Assembly: GCA_001972305.1 (NCBI GenBank)
Contig: BDDD01001601.1
Span: 291,214 to 355,213, forward strand
DNA from: Cephalotus follicularis
Lineage: Eukaryota; Streptophyta; Magnoliopsida; Oxalidales; Cephalotaceae
Length of the DNA: 64,000 nucleotides
Direction of reading: 5' to 3'
This document shows positions 11,560-23,200 of the stretch, one piece after another. Position 1 is the stretch's first letter, and each line of letters begins with the position of its first letter. The notes below the pieces were generated by a model. The model was not told the origin of the DNA and searched no databases. It was given only the letters and a program-made list of their open reading frames with translations. The translations under genes and the position numbers were made by a program.

Positions 11560-13385
11560 ATGGAACTGAGTGCTACGGTAGGGTCTGACGAAGTGATCGG
11601 AGGTACCATTCCACTCTTTCAGCTTCTAGCACGGGTTCTTATTGATCCGGGTTCATCCCATTCATTCATTACATCACATGTTGTCCACCATGTTGGTTTG
11701 AGACCAGAATATCTTCCTTTCTTGATGGAGGTATCTACACTTCTCGATGAGTCAGCGACTACCAATCGAGTGTGTAGAGATTGTGTTATAGATATTGATG
11801 ATCATAGATTTTTAGCTGATCTTATTGTTCTTCCTATGGATAGCCTAGTTGTGATTCTTGACATGGATTGGTTGTCTGTTAGTTTTGCTCAGGTAGATTG
11901 TTATCGGAAAGCAGTGGTTTTCAGTCCTCCGAGAAGACTACCTTTTCGATTCCTTGGAATCTGAAAGCCATCGATTGTTCCGATGATTTCGGTTTTGCAT
12001 GCTGACAGATTGTTGAGACAGGGATTGCAGGGGTTTCTGGCACATGTTCTCGATACAGATAGATGGCGACCGAAACTGGAAGATATTCCAGTGGTTTGCG
12101 AATTTGGAGATGTTTTTCCTTGGGATTTGACTTCGTTACCGCCTGACAGATATATAGAATTTGTAATTGATTTGATACCAAGAACTGCACCGATTTCTCG
12201 AGCACCGTACCGAATGGAACCGATAGAATTGAAAGAGTTAAGGATACAACTACAGAATCTTTTGCACAAAGGTTTCATATGACCTAGTGTTTCACCCTGG
12301 GGAGCACCTATTCTTTTTGTCAAGAAGAAACATGGATTGCTCCGAATGTGTATTGACTATCGTCAGCTTAATAAAGTTACAGTGAAGAATAAGTATCCTC
12401 TACAGCATGTTGATGAGTTTTTCGACCAGTTTGGAGGAGCGACCATGTTTTCTAAGCTCGACTTGAGATCGGGCTACCACTAGCTGAAATTCAGACATGA
12501 GGATATTCTGAAGACTGCTTTCAGATCGCGATATGGTCATTATAAGTTTCTAGTTATGGCTTTTGGTGTAACTAATGCCCCCGCAGTTGTCATGGACCTA
12601 ATGAACTGAGTGTGCAGACATTATTTGGATCAATTTATTATGGTTTTCATTGACGACCTCTTGGTCCATTCCAGGACCGATGAGGAGCATGCCCAACACC
12701 TCTACATTGTATTGCAGACATTGAGAGATCATCGATTGTATGCCAAATTCGACAAGTGTGAATTTTGGTTATCAGAAGTTGCTTTTCTTGGGCATATTGT
12801 TTCTGGCGACGGTTTATCAGTGGATCGATAAAAGGTTCAGGCCTTGAAAGATTGCAAACAACCGATGAATGCTTCCGAAGTCCGTAGCTTCTTAGGTTTA
12901 GCAGGGTATTATCGTCGGTTTGTTGAGGGATTTTCCCGAATTGCTACACCATTGACTAGATTGACACCAAAGAATGTTGCTTTTTGTATGGGATAATGAT
13001 TGTGAGAGGAGTTTTGAAGAGTTAAAGGATAGATTGGTTTTTGCTCCTATCCTAGCCTTGCCAGACGGGAACGAAGATTTTGTAGTGTATATCGATGCTT
13101 CTGGGAAAGGTTTTGGTTGCGTCCTTATGCAATATGGAAAAGTAATAGCATATGTATCGAGAAAGATCAAACCACATGAAGAAAACTACCCAAAGCACGA
13201 CTTGGAGTTGGCGGCCATTGTCTTCGCTCTTGGGAAATGACGCCACTACCATTATGGAACAAAGTTTACAGTCTTCATGGATCACAAGAGTTTGAGATAT
13301 CTCTTTTCACAGAAGGAATTGAAAACGAGGCAGAGAAGGTGGTTTGAACTTCTTAATGATTATGATTGTAACATTGAATATCATC
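11560..13385 (+). pseudogene. Element B protease, reverse transcriptase and RNase H
   Basis: This continues in the gag frame, as expected for a single polyprotein. The protease active site reads LIDPGSSHSFI (about 11638-11670), with DPG in place of the usual D-S/T-G; F has the same. The connector VILDMDWLS follows. RT motifs are FSKLDLRSG (about 12450) and the catalytic FIDD (12646-12657), both kept, then FLGHIVS. Stops are at 11962, 12280, 12481 (TAG for CAG), 12607 (TGA, probably from CGA) and 12829. An extra T near 12980 shifts the frame before RNase H, where [15 protein letters not shown] and HDLELA are clear. A small deletion near 13390 removes the GKANVV stretch before integrase. Confidence 0.87.
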
Positions 13386-14879
13386 CATCGTAGATTCATT
13401 GAGTCGCAAGCTGTCTTGTATGACACTTTCACATATTCATGTGCAAGCTTTATTGTTTGACCAAATCAGAGATGCTCAGAGGGTGGACATGGAATTACAG
13501 AAAGTGGTGGCTGCTATTGATGGGGTTTGAAACCCGATTTCTCTCTATCTTCAGACGGGTTATTGAGATAAAAGAACAGAATTTGCATTCCAGCCAATAG
13601 TGAGTTGAAGGAGGAGCTTCTTTCGCAAGCTCATAAATCTCGTCTCTCTATTCATCCTGGGAGTAAGAAGATGTACCATGACCTAAAGCTTTGCAATTGG
13701 TGGATTGGCATGAAGAGAGAAATCGCGGAGTTCGTATCGAGATGCCTCACTTGTCAGCAAGTCAAGGCGGAACACCAGAGACCGGCAGGTTTGCTTCAGC
13801 CTCTACTCATTCCAGAGTGGAAATAGGAGCATATTACCATGGATTTCGTGTCCGGCCTACCTCTGACTCGCGACAGACATGATGCTATTTGGGTTGTGGT
13901 CGATCAGCTTACGAAGTCGGCCAATTTTCTACCGATTCAGATGACTTATTCCAGAGAAAAATTGTCCAGATTGTTCATAAGAGAGATTGTTAAAGCACAT
14001 GAAGCTCCTGCTAGCATTGTTTCGGATCGAGACTCTCGCTTCACTTCTTGGATTTGGAGGAATTTATAGGGAGCTATGGGTATGAAATTGAGTTTCAGCA
14101 CTTCCTTTCATCCCCAGTCAGACGGATAGTCCGAAAGGACCATTCAGACATTGGAGGACATGCTTCGAGCATGCGTTCTCGACTTCGGAGGTAATTGGGA
14201 TGACTACTTGCATTTGATTGAGTTATCGTATAACAATAGTTATCACGAGAGCATACATATGGCTCCTTATGAGGCCCTATGTGGTAGGAAGTGACGAGCA
14301 CCAGTTTGTTGGGATCAGGTCGATGAGAGAAGCATTTTGGGAACGAAAATAGTACATATTACCTCAGAGAAAGTGAAATTGATTAAATACCGATTGATTG
14401 TAGCACAGAGTAGACATAAAAGCTATTCTGATATTCATCGCAAAGGATTGGAGTTCAATGTTGGTGACCATGTTTTTCTCAAAGTGTCTCCCACCAAAGG
14501 AGTCATGAGATTTGGGAGGAAAGGGAAGCTTTCCCCCCGTTTTAGTGGACCTTTCGAGGTATTGGATCGAATTGGCCGACTAGCTTATAGGCTTGCTTTG
14601 CCTCCAGCCTTGTCAGGAGTTCATGAGGTGTTCCATGTTTCCCAGTTGAGGAAATATGTTAGAGATCCATCACACATCATTGAGTAAAGTCAGATTCAGC
14701 TAGAACCTAACTTGTCTTTTATCAAGACTCCTATACAGATTATTGACAGACAGATCAGAGTATTGAGGAACAAGACCATTCCGTTGGTTAGTGTTCTATG
14801 GCAATATCATGGTTCAGTGGAGCGCACCTGGCAGCGTGAGGTTGATATGAGAGAGAAATACCCTTTTCTATTTGATTGA
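13386..14879 (+). pseudogene. Element B integrase and chromodomain
   Basis: The zinc-binding region has H(K)..H and [12 protein letters not shown] (about 13625-13780). The catalytic core has Asp in VVVDQLTKSANFLP, Asp in SIVSDRDSRFTS, and Glu downstream of HPQSDG. The C-terminal GPFEVLD and VFHVSQLRKYV lead to a chromodomain-like VLRNKTIPLVSVLW segment, ending YPFLFD and the stop at 14877-14879. Stops include 13824 (TAG for TGG), 14067 and 14127 (both TAG for CAG), 14292 and 14685. Confidence 0.87.
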
Positions 14880-14910
14880 TTGATCGACTGATGAATCTGG
14901 GGACTAGATT

Positions 14911-14928
14911 CTTTTAAGGAGGGGAGAA
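14911..14928 (+). promoter_or_regulatory. Polypurine tract of B
   Basis: cttttaaggaggggagaa directly before the 3' LTR start TGTAGCGACCC. F has the same tract on the minus strand. Confidence 0.85.
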
Positions 14929-15213
14929 TGTAGCGACCCGAATTCCCCTTTTGTACTATTGAGAACTGTTCATGCATACATTGCACCCGAATTCCCCTTT
15001 TATAGATGATTGTGAGTTATGATGATTATTGCTATAGTGTGATGGATAATGGTCATGGTTTCGCAATAGAATTATGTTGTATCTTCCTCATATTGAGATT
15101 TATTGTAAAGGTTTTAGTTTTCCGTATTTTTATATTGCTAGTCTCGACCATTGTATTGTATATTGGATTGAGAGTAATGCCACGTGTCCGTCCTCCGGAC
15201 GCGGGGTGTTACA
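14929..15213 (+). repeat. Element B 3' LTR with 2-kb internal deletion
   Basis: Only 285 bp remain of a 2.3-kb LTR. The first about 60 bp match the LTR start and the last about 215 bp match its end. At the junction (about 14985-15003) a second copy of CCGAATTCCCCTTTT is inserted before the AGATGATTG block. This looks like templated filler. TATA box, donor-like site and motif cluster are all missing from this copy. Confidence 0.85.
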
Positions 15214-15264
15214 CTTCATCATTTTTTGTAATTGAATGAAAGGAAGTGTTTTCAATATTTTCTT
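15214..15264 (-). pseudogene. Caulimovirid-like ORF fragment between B and solo LTR
   Basis: On the minus strand it reads NIENTSFHSITKNDE and continues SNTIAPNQE at 37564 once the solo LTR is removed (its TTCTT TSD lies at the join). GGAAGTGTTTTCAATAT also recurs at 38627. This makes the 51 bp a piece of the viral layer. Confidence 0.6.
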
Positions 15265-15945
15265 TGTAACGACCCAGGTCCATTTTGGTACTTTGGCCTT
15301 TTCTTTTGGGCCTTAGAATTTTTCTTTTGGATAAGAGAAGTTTGGGCCTTGGTTTGGGTTTTGGGCTGTTTGTTTTTGGCCTGGGTTCGGCTGATGCGTT
15401 TTGGCGGGATGGCTTGGTGTGTGCATGTGCTGGTGGCAGGTTGTGTAAGGGATTGGCAGAGTCCCATCTTGTCAGGCACATACATCCTTCGCGTCAAGGA
15501 ACCGTTGTATCAGTTGAGGACGCCAGATATGAGTAGTTGAGAGAAGTGTGTAAGTTCTCTGTGCTTTCTTCTTTCCTTATGAAGTTTCCTTTGGCGAAGA
15601 CGAGTTTTGCTTGGAGAACGAGATCCTTGAGTTCGTAGAGGTGAGATCTTTCCTTCTTCGTCTTCTTTCCTCCGTTTGTTTGGCAATTTGTGTGCCAAAC
15701 CTCCCGTTTACGGTGGAGTCAGAGATGATGATGGTGATCGTGGTTCTCCATGGTGGAATGTGAGCGTTGTGGATGGTCAGGATGACTATCCGAGGAGACG
15801 ATCATGCATTGAAGGTTACGTGTATATTTTCCTCTGTTTTTGTACAAGCTGTACTAAGTCTGTGCTTGTTGTTCTTTGTTCTTGTAGCTGAGGAGCCGAG
15901 CATTGATCCTGAGCTATAGGAGCTGTGCGGAGCTGTGGATGAGTG

Positions 15946-15961
15946 GTGAGTGGGACATTCC
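15946..15961 (+). other. GTGAGTGGGACATTCC motif in solo LTR
   Basis: Exact match to the block in E (44276) and, in reverse complement with one deletion, in the solo LTR at 41511. It is a potential U1 donor. Confidence 0.45.
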
Positions 15962-17764
15962 TTCTTATTTCTTGAAATAGTTGAGAGTCTTAAGCTTATT
16001 GTGTGTCCTCAGGTTTTATGTTATTTCCTTCCATGGTGTCCTTGTTCTTGGAGTCGTTTCTTCCTTGTTTTGACATATTCTTTCAGTTGATATTGATTTC
16101 CGAGCTGGTGAGCTCGAGGTTCTGGGTGATATTTCCCCTTGTTATATCCTGTTTATATATATATATATATGTATGTATGTATGTCATAACTCTTTTGATA
16201 CCATGTGTTGTTGAGTTCGGATACTGGATACTGGGAACCGTGGTGACCGATAGGATTCTCTATGGGATTCTCGGCGAAGGATTGTTTGAGCGGTGGTTCG
16301 CTGACCAACCTGTCGAAGTTCTCATACACGATTTTCGACGAGGGTGGTGCCTTGCAGTGATTCGTTGGCCCCTCAATTGATGTTCGTGATCTGCTTGTCT
16401 CCCAGGGGCTGGGTTTGACACTGATCAGTCGGCACCTCTGGTGGAAGGCCAAGACTTGTGCCCCTCTGTATCGATACAAGGCAGGTGGTGCACTCCCTGC
16501 AAGCCTATGTTCTTCATCTCTAGTCAGGGACTGTTGAGGTATTGCTATCGTGAAACTCGGCGCCAGCAGATGTATGGATTTGGCTGAGGTGGGTTTTGGA
16601 AATGTGGCAGGTACCAGAATTCCCCTGATCAATTGATCCCTGGAGTTTTTGATCCTTTTGTTGGGTCCTCAGGAAATTGGGTTTGGACACTTTGTTTTAT
16701 CTTATATCTCATATTATTGTTTCATAGCATTGTTGATATTTGTATCCTTGCTATCTTTATATACTCCAAATTGTCTTTTGATTCTTGTTGAGTGTCCTCG
16801 GATGGTTAGCCGAGGTGAACTTGTTGGCCAGTTGGGCATAACCTCTTGCTCAGTGTCCAGTGTCGCCGGGCATTTTGAAATGCTTTCTTCCCCTCTCACT
16901 AGTCTTTGGACTAATCCCCTCCCAGGTTGTTGTTTTGCAGTTGAGGAAACAGGTGAAGTTCTTCCCCACATCGGACTACGTTAAGGACTTGTTGCGAGGT
17001 AGACCGTGGAGTTTGCTCTTCCCCTGGCCTTCTCGACTAGTTCCCTTCATGCATTTGGGACATACTTTTGGGTTATGTTTTTGGGTTGTGTAATATTTTA
17101 TAACCATCTTGAATATGAACCTTTGGGAGAATATCGGTGTATAATATTCATCTCTTTTTATGCTATGGAGTTTTATTCTTTCCTCGGCACCTTTACCTTG
17201 TTAATGCTTGTTGTTTTAGGTTGTTTAGACACTTTTACCGAGCTCCCGGGGTGAGATGTGGATAAACGTCGTGTTTGGAGATGATGGTTGTGCTCTGTTT
17301 GACCTTAGATGTGACCTAGGTGCACGGCAGGCTTCCTCGGCAGGAGGGCAGACCATCACGGTCGTTGCCGAGCATGACCCTAGTGTTGGAACCCGGGAAG
17401 GTTCCCGGTCGATTTTGGGTCTAGGATGCAAGTGTGTATAATTTTAACTTTTCTAAAACACCAAGATTTCAAGTCAAAGTTCACAATTACATCTTACTAC
17501 CAACATCTATGCACTTAGGATCTCCGTTTAATATTCAATCGAACAAAAGAAAACAGTCAAGCATACATCCACTTAACCGAACCCAATTCGGTAAACAACA
17601 AAAAGCATTTCACGCTCGGGATTTTCATTAAATGTAATATTGCATTTCCCGATATAATCAATGCATCAAATTAATGAAAATCATTATTTTTCCACTTGTT
17701 GATGTTAAAGTTTGCATAAAAAGATAGAGGAAATTGTAAAATGTGTGGGAACAAGGTGGGTAGC

Positions 17765-17870
17765 TGATTGTCCATGGGAGGCAGTCGACTTGACCCCCTT
17801 ATGTGTAACCAGCCAACTACTGAGAAAATAGCTGGCTGGAAATAGTCAGCAGAAGTAGCCGACTGCCATG
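17765..17870 (+). repeat. CCGACTG-motif cluster 1 in C LTR (upstream)
   Basis: About five degenerate copies (gcagtcgactt, cagccaact, gtagccgactgcc). Repeated in the 3' LTR at about 24830-24960. Confidence 0.6.
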
Positions 17871-18406
17871 GGTTAGACAACATAACATGCTGCCAGACCT
17901 GGCATGACAGAGGGAAAGTAATTTTGGGGATTGTGCTGGCAGAGAAAGAAAGAGAGGAGAGAGAAACTCATTTTCTCCATAAAAAACACATTTTCTCTCC
18001 TCTTCCCATCAGCAATTCAAAGAGATAAAGAGTTGTGAGGAAGAAAGAAGAAGAAAAGAGAGAAAAAGATTGAGCCTGAATGATCCGCGCTTGAACCGAA
18101 AGCTTGGAGACTCGAACTAGTGGGAGAGCCAGACCTGTTGGAGGCATTGGACGGACCTGGGAGCTGTGAACACCTCGGATCTACGACTTAAGGAGGTGGA
18201 TTGCAATTCCTAACTTGGAATTCAAAGGTAGGGGGAAGTTATAACTGTGGTTTAAGTTCAATAATAATAATGTCCATAGATGAAATGCATGCAATGTACA
18301 TTGATATGAGTATGAATGTGTTTTGTGGTTGTTGAATGCTCTGTTTCGAATGGATTTGGATTGAGAATTGCATGTATTATCTATTGTTTTTGTGCACTGC
18401 ACGCAA

Positions 18407-18840
18407 GGCCAGCCGACTGTCCGAGGCTAGCAGTTGACTGTTCAGTGAGAACAGCCGACAGATCAAGGGAAACAGCCGACTGTGCAAAGGAGCCAGTCGA
18501 CTGTTCATGCGTTTTAATAGAGGTTACCTCCTGCGGTTTGGGACAGCCGACTGCCAAAGATAAGGCAGCCGACTGTGGGTGGTATAGCCGACTGTTATGG
18601 ATTACAGTCAACTGTCCATGTGTCACTTTAATCGGGTTTGCTGAGGTGGCATGTTGGGGTAAGTGATGGTGACGGGACATGTACTGTTTATGGACTAGCC
18701 GACTGGTTGTATGAGGGACCAGCCGACTGCCAAAAAGGGCCGCCGACGGTCGACTGTTGATCGTGGGTAGCCGACTGCTTAGTGAGGACAACCAACTGTT
18801 GAAGGAAAACATCTGACTGTCAGGGGGAGACAACCGAGTG
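18407..18840 (+). repeat. CAGCCGACTG-motif cluster 2 in C LTR
   Basis: About 18 degenerate copies of cagCCGACTGtcc, some as GTCGACTG, spaced mostly 15-35 bp over 430 bp. The cluster lies about 180 bp inside the predicted intron. Repeated in the 3' LTR at 25497-25950. Confidence 0.75.
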
Positions 18841-19916
18841 TTTGGGACTGTTTTGCATTGTGAGCATATGTGTGCATTGTGTACTGTGATAAATTGAACT
18901 GTGAATTGATTATTATTAATTGTGAAATTTTTTATCATTTTTGCAAGTGCACACATGATTATTTATAAATCATTACCTTATACGAAAATGTATGTTTTAA
19001 GCAAAACATATATTTTCAGAAGATTGTGAAAATGGCTTCCAAAAGATCGTGAACTGTTCAAAGAGTTGTACATCGTGAAAATGTGATTGTTTTCAAGTAT
19101 TTTAAACTTATAAACTAGTTGGAAAACCTATTGTGAACTGAATTGATTGCTGATTGTGATTGTTGCCATACTAGTTGCGTGGCGGAGGTGCCAGCGATGG
19201 CTTGTGGCAGGGTTGACCCAAGGGCCAGGAGATTGTTGGGTAACTCACTGTACCGTGACCTACTAGTGCTTCAAAGAGTTGGGGGCCGATGTTGGGACGT
19301 ACGACGTTGGGGCCAGGAGTTGGCGACGTTCTTCGTACTCATTGTGAATTGATTGGTCCTTTGGACATGATTGTGAACCGTGAGATTGTAGCCTTTTGGC
19401 ATATGTATATATATATGCATCGAGATATAGTATGTATTGCATCATGATGCATTCATTTCATGGCATTGCTTATCATTGAGCTTGAATTACATTTATAATT
19501 TAGCCGAGTGAGGACAAAGGCTACCCCCCATACTATTACAGATTGATGCGGTGATATGGATATCGACTGTGTGCGGCCGAATAAAAGGGGAGATGGAGTT
19601 TTATTTACTTAAATAAATGTTGAACGATGTATTAAAACATGTTTTATTTCGGATTACTGTATTAATGTATTAACAATGTTGATCGACTTTGATCATGCTT
19701 CGTTTGTGGGCAGTTGACAATGACTTAATGATATCAAAGGTTGAAATCATGTGGTATGGGACACATGATTCGGTTTATTTATTCAGCTTATATTTAAATA
19801 CTTCCATAAGCTATTAATGGAATCAAAGTTTTAAATTTATCGTATTTTGTATAAGCTGGATTTATGTTGATTGCCATGACTTGTATGTCTTTATTGGGAA
19901 CGGGGTGTGACAATAA

Positions 19917-19928
19917 TGGTATCAGAGC
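19917..19928 (+). promoter_or_regulatory. tRNA-iMet primer binding site of C
   Basis: tggtatcagagc, four bases after the LTR end. Confidence 0.9.
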
Positions 19929-20024
19929 ATATATCCATTTATATGCTTAGCTAGGATACTATCCTTGGCAATTAACAATTGTTCCTCGAGATTGACTAAT
20001 GACATCTTTCTTTACAGGGGACAA

Positions 20025-21210
20025 ATGGACGGTTGGAGAAGACGCGGAAGACGGAGAGTTGTTGAAGAGGATGTTCACGAGGAGGTAAATCTTGGGGGAG
20101 ATCTAATGAATAATGTTCCACAGGGGGATGCCAACATGAATGTTCTGGAGGCGGCACCTAGTGCGAGAGATCCGATGGACCGCATCGCTGACTATTTCCA
20201 GTAGCGGATGGCTGCTAATGCAGCGAATATGGAGGAGATGCGGAGATTGTATGCTCAAGCTCAGCCTCAGCATATGGCTCTTGCTCATGGTGTACATGAT
20301 GAAGGTAATCGGTTTGGAAGGAACCTTAAGAGGTTCATGAGACAGAATCTTCCCAGTTTCAAAGGGGATCTTGATGCCACTATTGCGAAGAGGTGGCTAC
20401 AGGATCTAGAGAAGATGTTCGAGGTGATAGAATGCACTGATAGGCAGAAACTGAGATTTGCTGTGTATCGGCTATGGGGTGAGGCCACCCACTGGTGGGA
20501 GATGGTCAAAGCTCAATGGGAGGCCACCGGAGTTGCTAGTACTTGGGAGGGGTTTCAGGAGAAGCTTCTGGAGACTTGTGTACCCCAGATAGAGCGGGAA
20601 AGGAGAGAGACTGAGCTCTTGGAGCTGCGTCAGGGTGACATGACTGTGGACGAGTATTAGGCTAGATTTGTGGAGCTTGCTAGACATTCAGCCTATCTGG
20701 TGGCAGATGAGGAAAAGAAGATTTGGAGGTTCTTGAGAGGCCTACGACCGGATCTTCGGTCTCGAATTAGAGTTATGGAGCTGGGTACTTTTGTGGAGGT
20801 CACCCAGAAGGCGAAGTTGATATAGAGTGTATTGAATGAAGACCGGGCTGAGAGAGCCCGAGCACAGCAGAATAAACAAACTTCTACTCAGTCTAGGCCG
20901 GCGTCGTCGAAATGGCAGGGCAAGGGTTCCCCGTCCAAGTCGCCAAAGTATAAATCTCAACAAACAGCTCCACAGGGTGCTCCTAGCCAGGGGAGTGATG
21001 TGAGGACTGGGGTTTGCTTTCACTATGGTCGTACAGGTCACCAGTTAAAAGATTGTTGGGAAAAGAAGGGGTGGTGCCTGAGGTGTGGGACAACGGGTCA
21101 TTCAGTGAGGGATTGCCCGAGAGCAGCGGCGGCAGCACATACCGGGATAGCGAGTGGTAGTGGTTCTGCACCTGGACCATCACTGCGGAGGGATACCTGC
21201 AAGGGTATCA
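20025..21210 (+). pseudogene. Element C gag, with stops
   Basis: The start is chosen at MDGWRRRGRRR (20025) because D begins the same way and an acceptor-like CAG lies just upstream. The capsid domain spans roughly residues 95-235 (LPSFKGDLDATIAKRWLQDL, ATHWWEMVKAQW, ETELLELRQG). The nucleocapsid has two knuckles near 21016-21130. The first reads [14 protein letters not shown], with the second Cys changed to Tyr (D keeps CFHCGRTGH). The second, [14 protein letters not shown], is intact. In-frame TAG stops are at 20202, 20658 and 20823. Confidence 0.87.
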
Positions 21211-23200
21211 TGAATTGTAGAGTTTTCATTCTCACCCAGACAGAGGGTCCAGAGTCTACTTCTATTGTGGGAGGTACTATATACGTTTACGGTTTTTCTG
21301 CTAGAGTGTTGATGGAGTCGGGAGCATCACATTCTTTTATTGCTTCCAGATTTGCATCATGTTTAAATGTGCCTCCTGATTGCATGCCTTATGTTCTTGA
21401 TGTGAGTACACCTACTGGGAGTTCCATTTGTACAGATTCGGTGAATAGGGGTTGTGAGATTTCTATGGCAGGTGTTCCAGTGGATGCAGATTTGATTGTA
21501 TTGCCCATACATGATTTCGATGTCATCTTAGGTATGGACTGGTTGTCAGCTTATCGTGCATGCATGGACTGTTATAACAAGACTGTTGATTTTTGCTTAC
21601 CCGATGGAACTACTATACTGTTGAAGGGAAACAAAGGGTTCTCGACGCCGATCATATCATTTATTCGTGTATCAAGATATCTGGAAAAAGGGTGTGAAGG
21701 GTTTCTGGCGCATGTGGCTGACAAAAGAAAGGAGAAAGGTAAGAGCCTAGAGGAAGTTCCGGTTGTAAGTGAATTTATGGATGTGTTCCCTCCAGATTTG
21801 GTGTCCTTACCACCGAAGAGGAGCATGGAGTTTGTGATTGATTTGGTACCCGGTACAGCTCCTATTTCTAAGGCGCCTTACCAAATGGCTCCTGCGGAGT
21901 TGCGAGAGTTGAAGTTACTGTTGCAAGACATAATTGATAAGGGTTTTGTATGGCCCAATGTTTCTCCGTGGGGCACGCCAGTGTTTGTGAAAAAGAAGGA
22001 TGGGCCGATGAGGCTTTGCATCGACTACAGGATATTAAATAAGGCCACTATAAAGAATAAGTATCCTCTTCCACATATTGAGGATTTGTTTGACCAGTTA
22101 CAGGGGTCAAGAGTGTTTTCTAAACTAGACTTGAAGTCAGGTTATCACCAGCTGAGATTGAAGGAAGGAGACATAGAGAAGACTGCCTTCCGAACTAGGT
22201 ATGGTCACTATGAGTTCTTGGTAATGCCGTTGGGTGTCACCAATGCACCGGAAGCGTTTATGTCACTGATGAACGATGCTTTCTGACCGTACCTGGATCA
22301 GTTCGTAGTAGTGTTTATCGATGACATACTAGTGTACTAAAGGAGTGAGGAGGAACACCCCTATCATCTGAGATTGGTTTTACAGATTCTCAGAGAGCAT
22401 CAGTTGTATGCCAAGTTTGCAAGTGTGAGTTCTGGCTCGATCATGTGATTTTTCTTGGTCACATTGTATCTAGAGAGGGTTTGGCGGTGGACCCGTCGAA
22501 GACTGAGGTGGTGCGAGACTGGCCGCAACAAAGGAATGTGACTGAGGTGCTCAGTTTTCTTGGTTTGGCGGGATATTATCGGAGGTTCATTCAGAGCATC
22601 TCGAGGATAGCTGCACCGTTGATGAAGCTCACCCAGAAGAAGACCTTGTTTGTCTGGGATGATGAATGTGAGGCCAGTTTTTGGGATTTGAAGGATCGGT
22701 TGGTTTTCGCTCCTGTTTTGAAGTTACCTGAGGGTAACGAGGGCTTTGCAGTCTGTAGTGATGCTTCAGGTAAGGGATTGGGTTGAGTATTGATGCAACG
22801 AGGCAGAGTGATCGCTCATGCTTCGCGAAAGCTAAAGCTGTATGAGGAGAACTACTTGACGCATGATCTTGAGTTGGCTGCGATTATTTTTGCTTTGTAG
22901 AAATGGAGACATTATCTATATGGGGCATAGTTTGAGATTTTCACTGACCACAAGAGTTTGAGGTATCTTTTTTGTCAAGATACATTGAACATGAGCCAAT
23001 GGAGATGGGTTGAGTTCTTTAATGACTATGACTGCAGTATTCAGCACCATCCCAGGAAAGCGAATGTGGTCGTGGATGCCTTAAGCCATAAGGCTATGAT
23101 TTCTAACACGATGATATCTCAGTGGAAGATGCTAGAGGACTTCCAAAAGTGGTCTCCATTTAATCAGTCACCGGGGGTTTTTGTGGCTAGCATGCAAGCG
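21211..23200 (+). pseudogene. Element C protease, reverse transcriptase and RNase H
   Basis: It continues the gag frame. The protease site reads [10 protein letters not shown] at 21312: the catalytic Asp of D-S-G is Glu, which should abolish activity. The linker [11 protein letters not shown] follows. RT has [30 protein letters not shown] (about 22115) and catalytic FIDD at 22314-22325. Stops are at 22284 and 22338. A one-base deletion near 22412 (in the AKFDKCEFW motif) moves the rest of pol to a second frame. RNase H shows SDASGKGLG and HDLELA, with stops at 22784 and 22898 (TAG for CAG). The gag-to-RT part stays open longer than in B. Confidence 0.87.

Larger units (their letters stand above)
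7766..15213 (+). mobile_element. Element B: Tekay/Del-type chromovirus, decayed
   Basis: This is a Ty3/gypsy element with a 5' LTR (7766-10077), tRNA-Met PBS, gag-protease-RT-RNase H-integrase-chromodomain, polypurine tract and a much shortened 3' LTR (14929-15213). The flanking 5-mers are CTTAA (7761-7765) and CTTCA (15214-15218), a TSD with one mismatch. The polyprotein has many stops and at least two frame changes, so B is dead. It is the same family as F on the opposite strand. Confidence 0.9.
17608..19912 (+). repeat. Element C 5' LTR
   Basis: It starts TTTCACGCTCGGG (TGTCACGCCCGTG in the 3' copy) and ends GGGGTGTGACA. It holds two CCGACTG clusters, a possible TATA (ccataaaaaaca, about 17978), a GA-rich leader, and the donor-like CAAAG|GTAGGG at 18228. 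The 3' third is AT-rich with GTGAA repeats. No gene. Confidence 0.88.
18228..20017 (+). other. Predicted LTR-to-gag intron in element C
   Basis: Donor CAAAG|GTAGGG at 18228, branch-like GACTAATGAC near 19994, and acceptor TTTCTTTACAG ending at 20017, seven bases before the gag ATG at 20025. The donor is intact in the 3' LTR too (25316). Confidence 0.5.

Noticed and set aside
16153..16632. A 159-codon minus-strand frame in the 15265 solo LTR
   Set aside because: It lies wholly in LTR sequence, starts in a TA/TGTA microsatellite and has no recognisable domain or conservation in the sister LTRs.
18381..18956. A 191-codon minus-strand open frame in the C LTR, with a 173-codon relative at 25465-25986
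   Set aside because: The frame follows the periodic CCGACTG cluster and gives repeated SRL/QSA/AVG runs. It covers LTR with promoter-like and intron-like features and has no domain. It is a by-product of the repeat.
19917..19928. tRNA-like hits at TGGTATCAGAGC strings
   Set aside because: These are primer binding sites complementary to the 3' end of tRNA-Met, not tRNA genes. No cloverleaf surrounds them.
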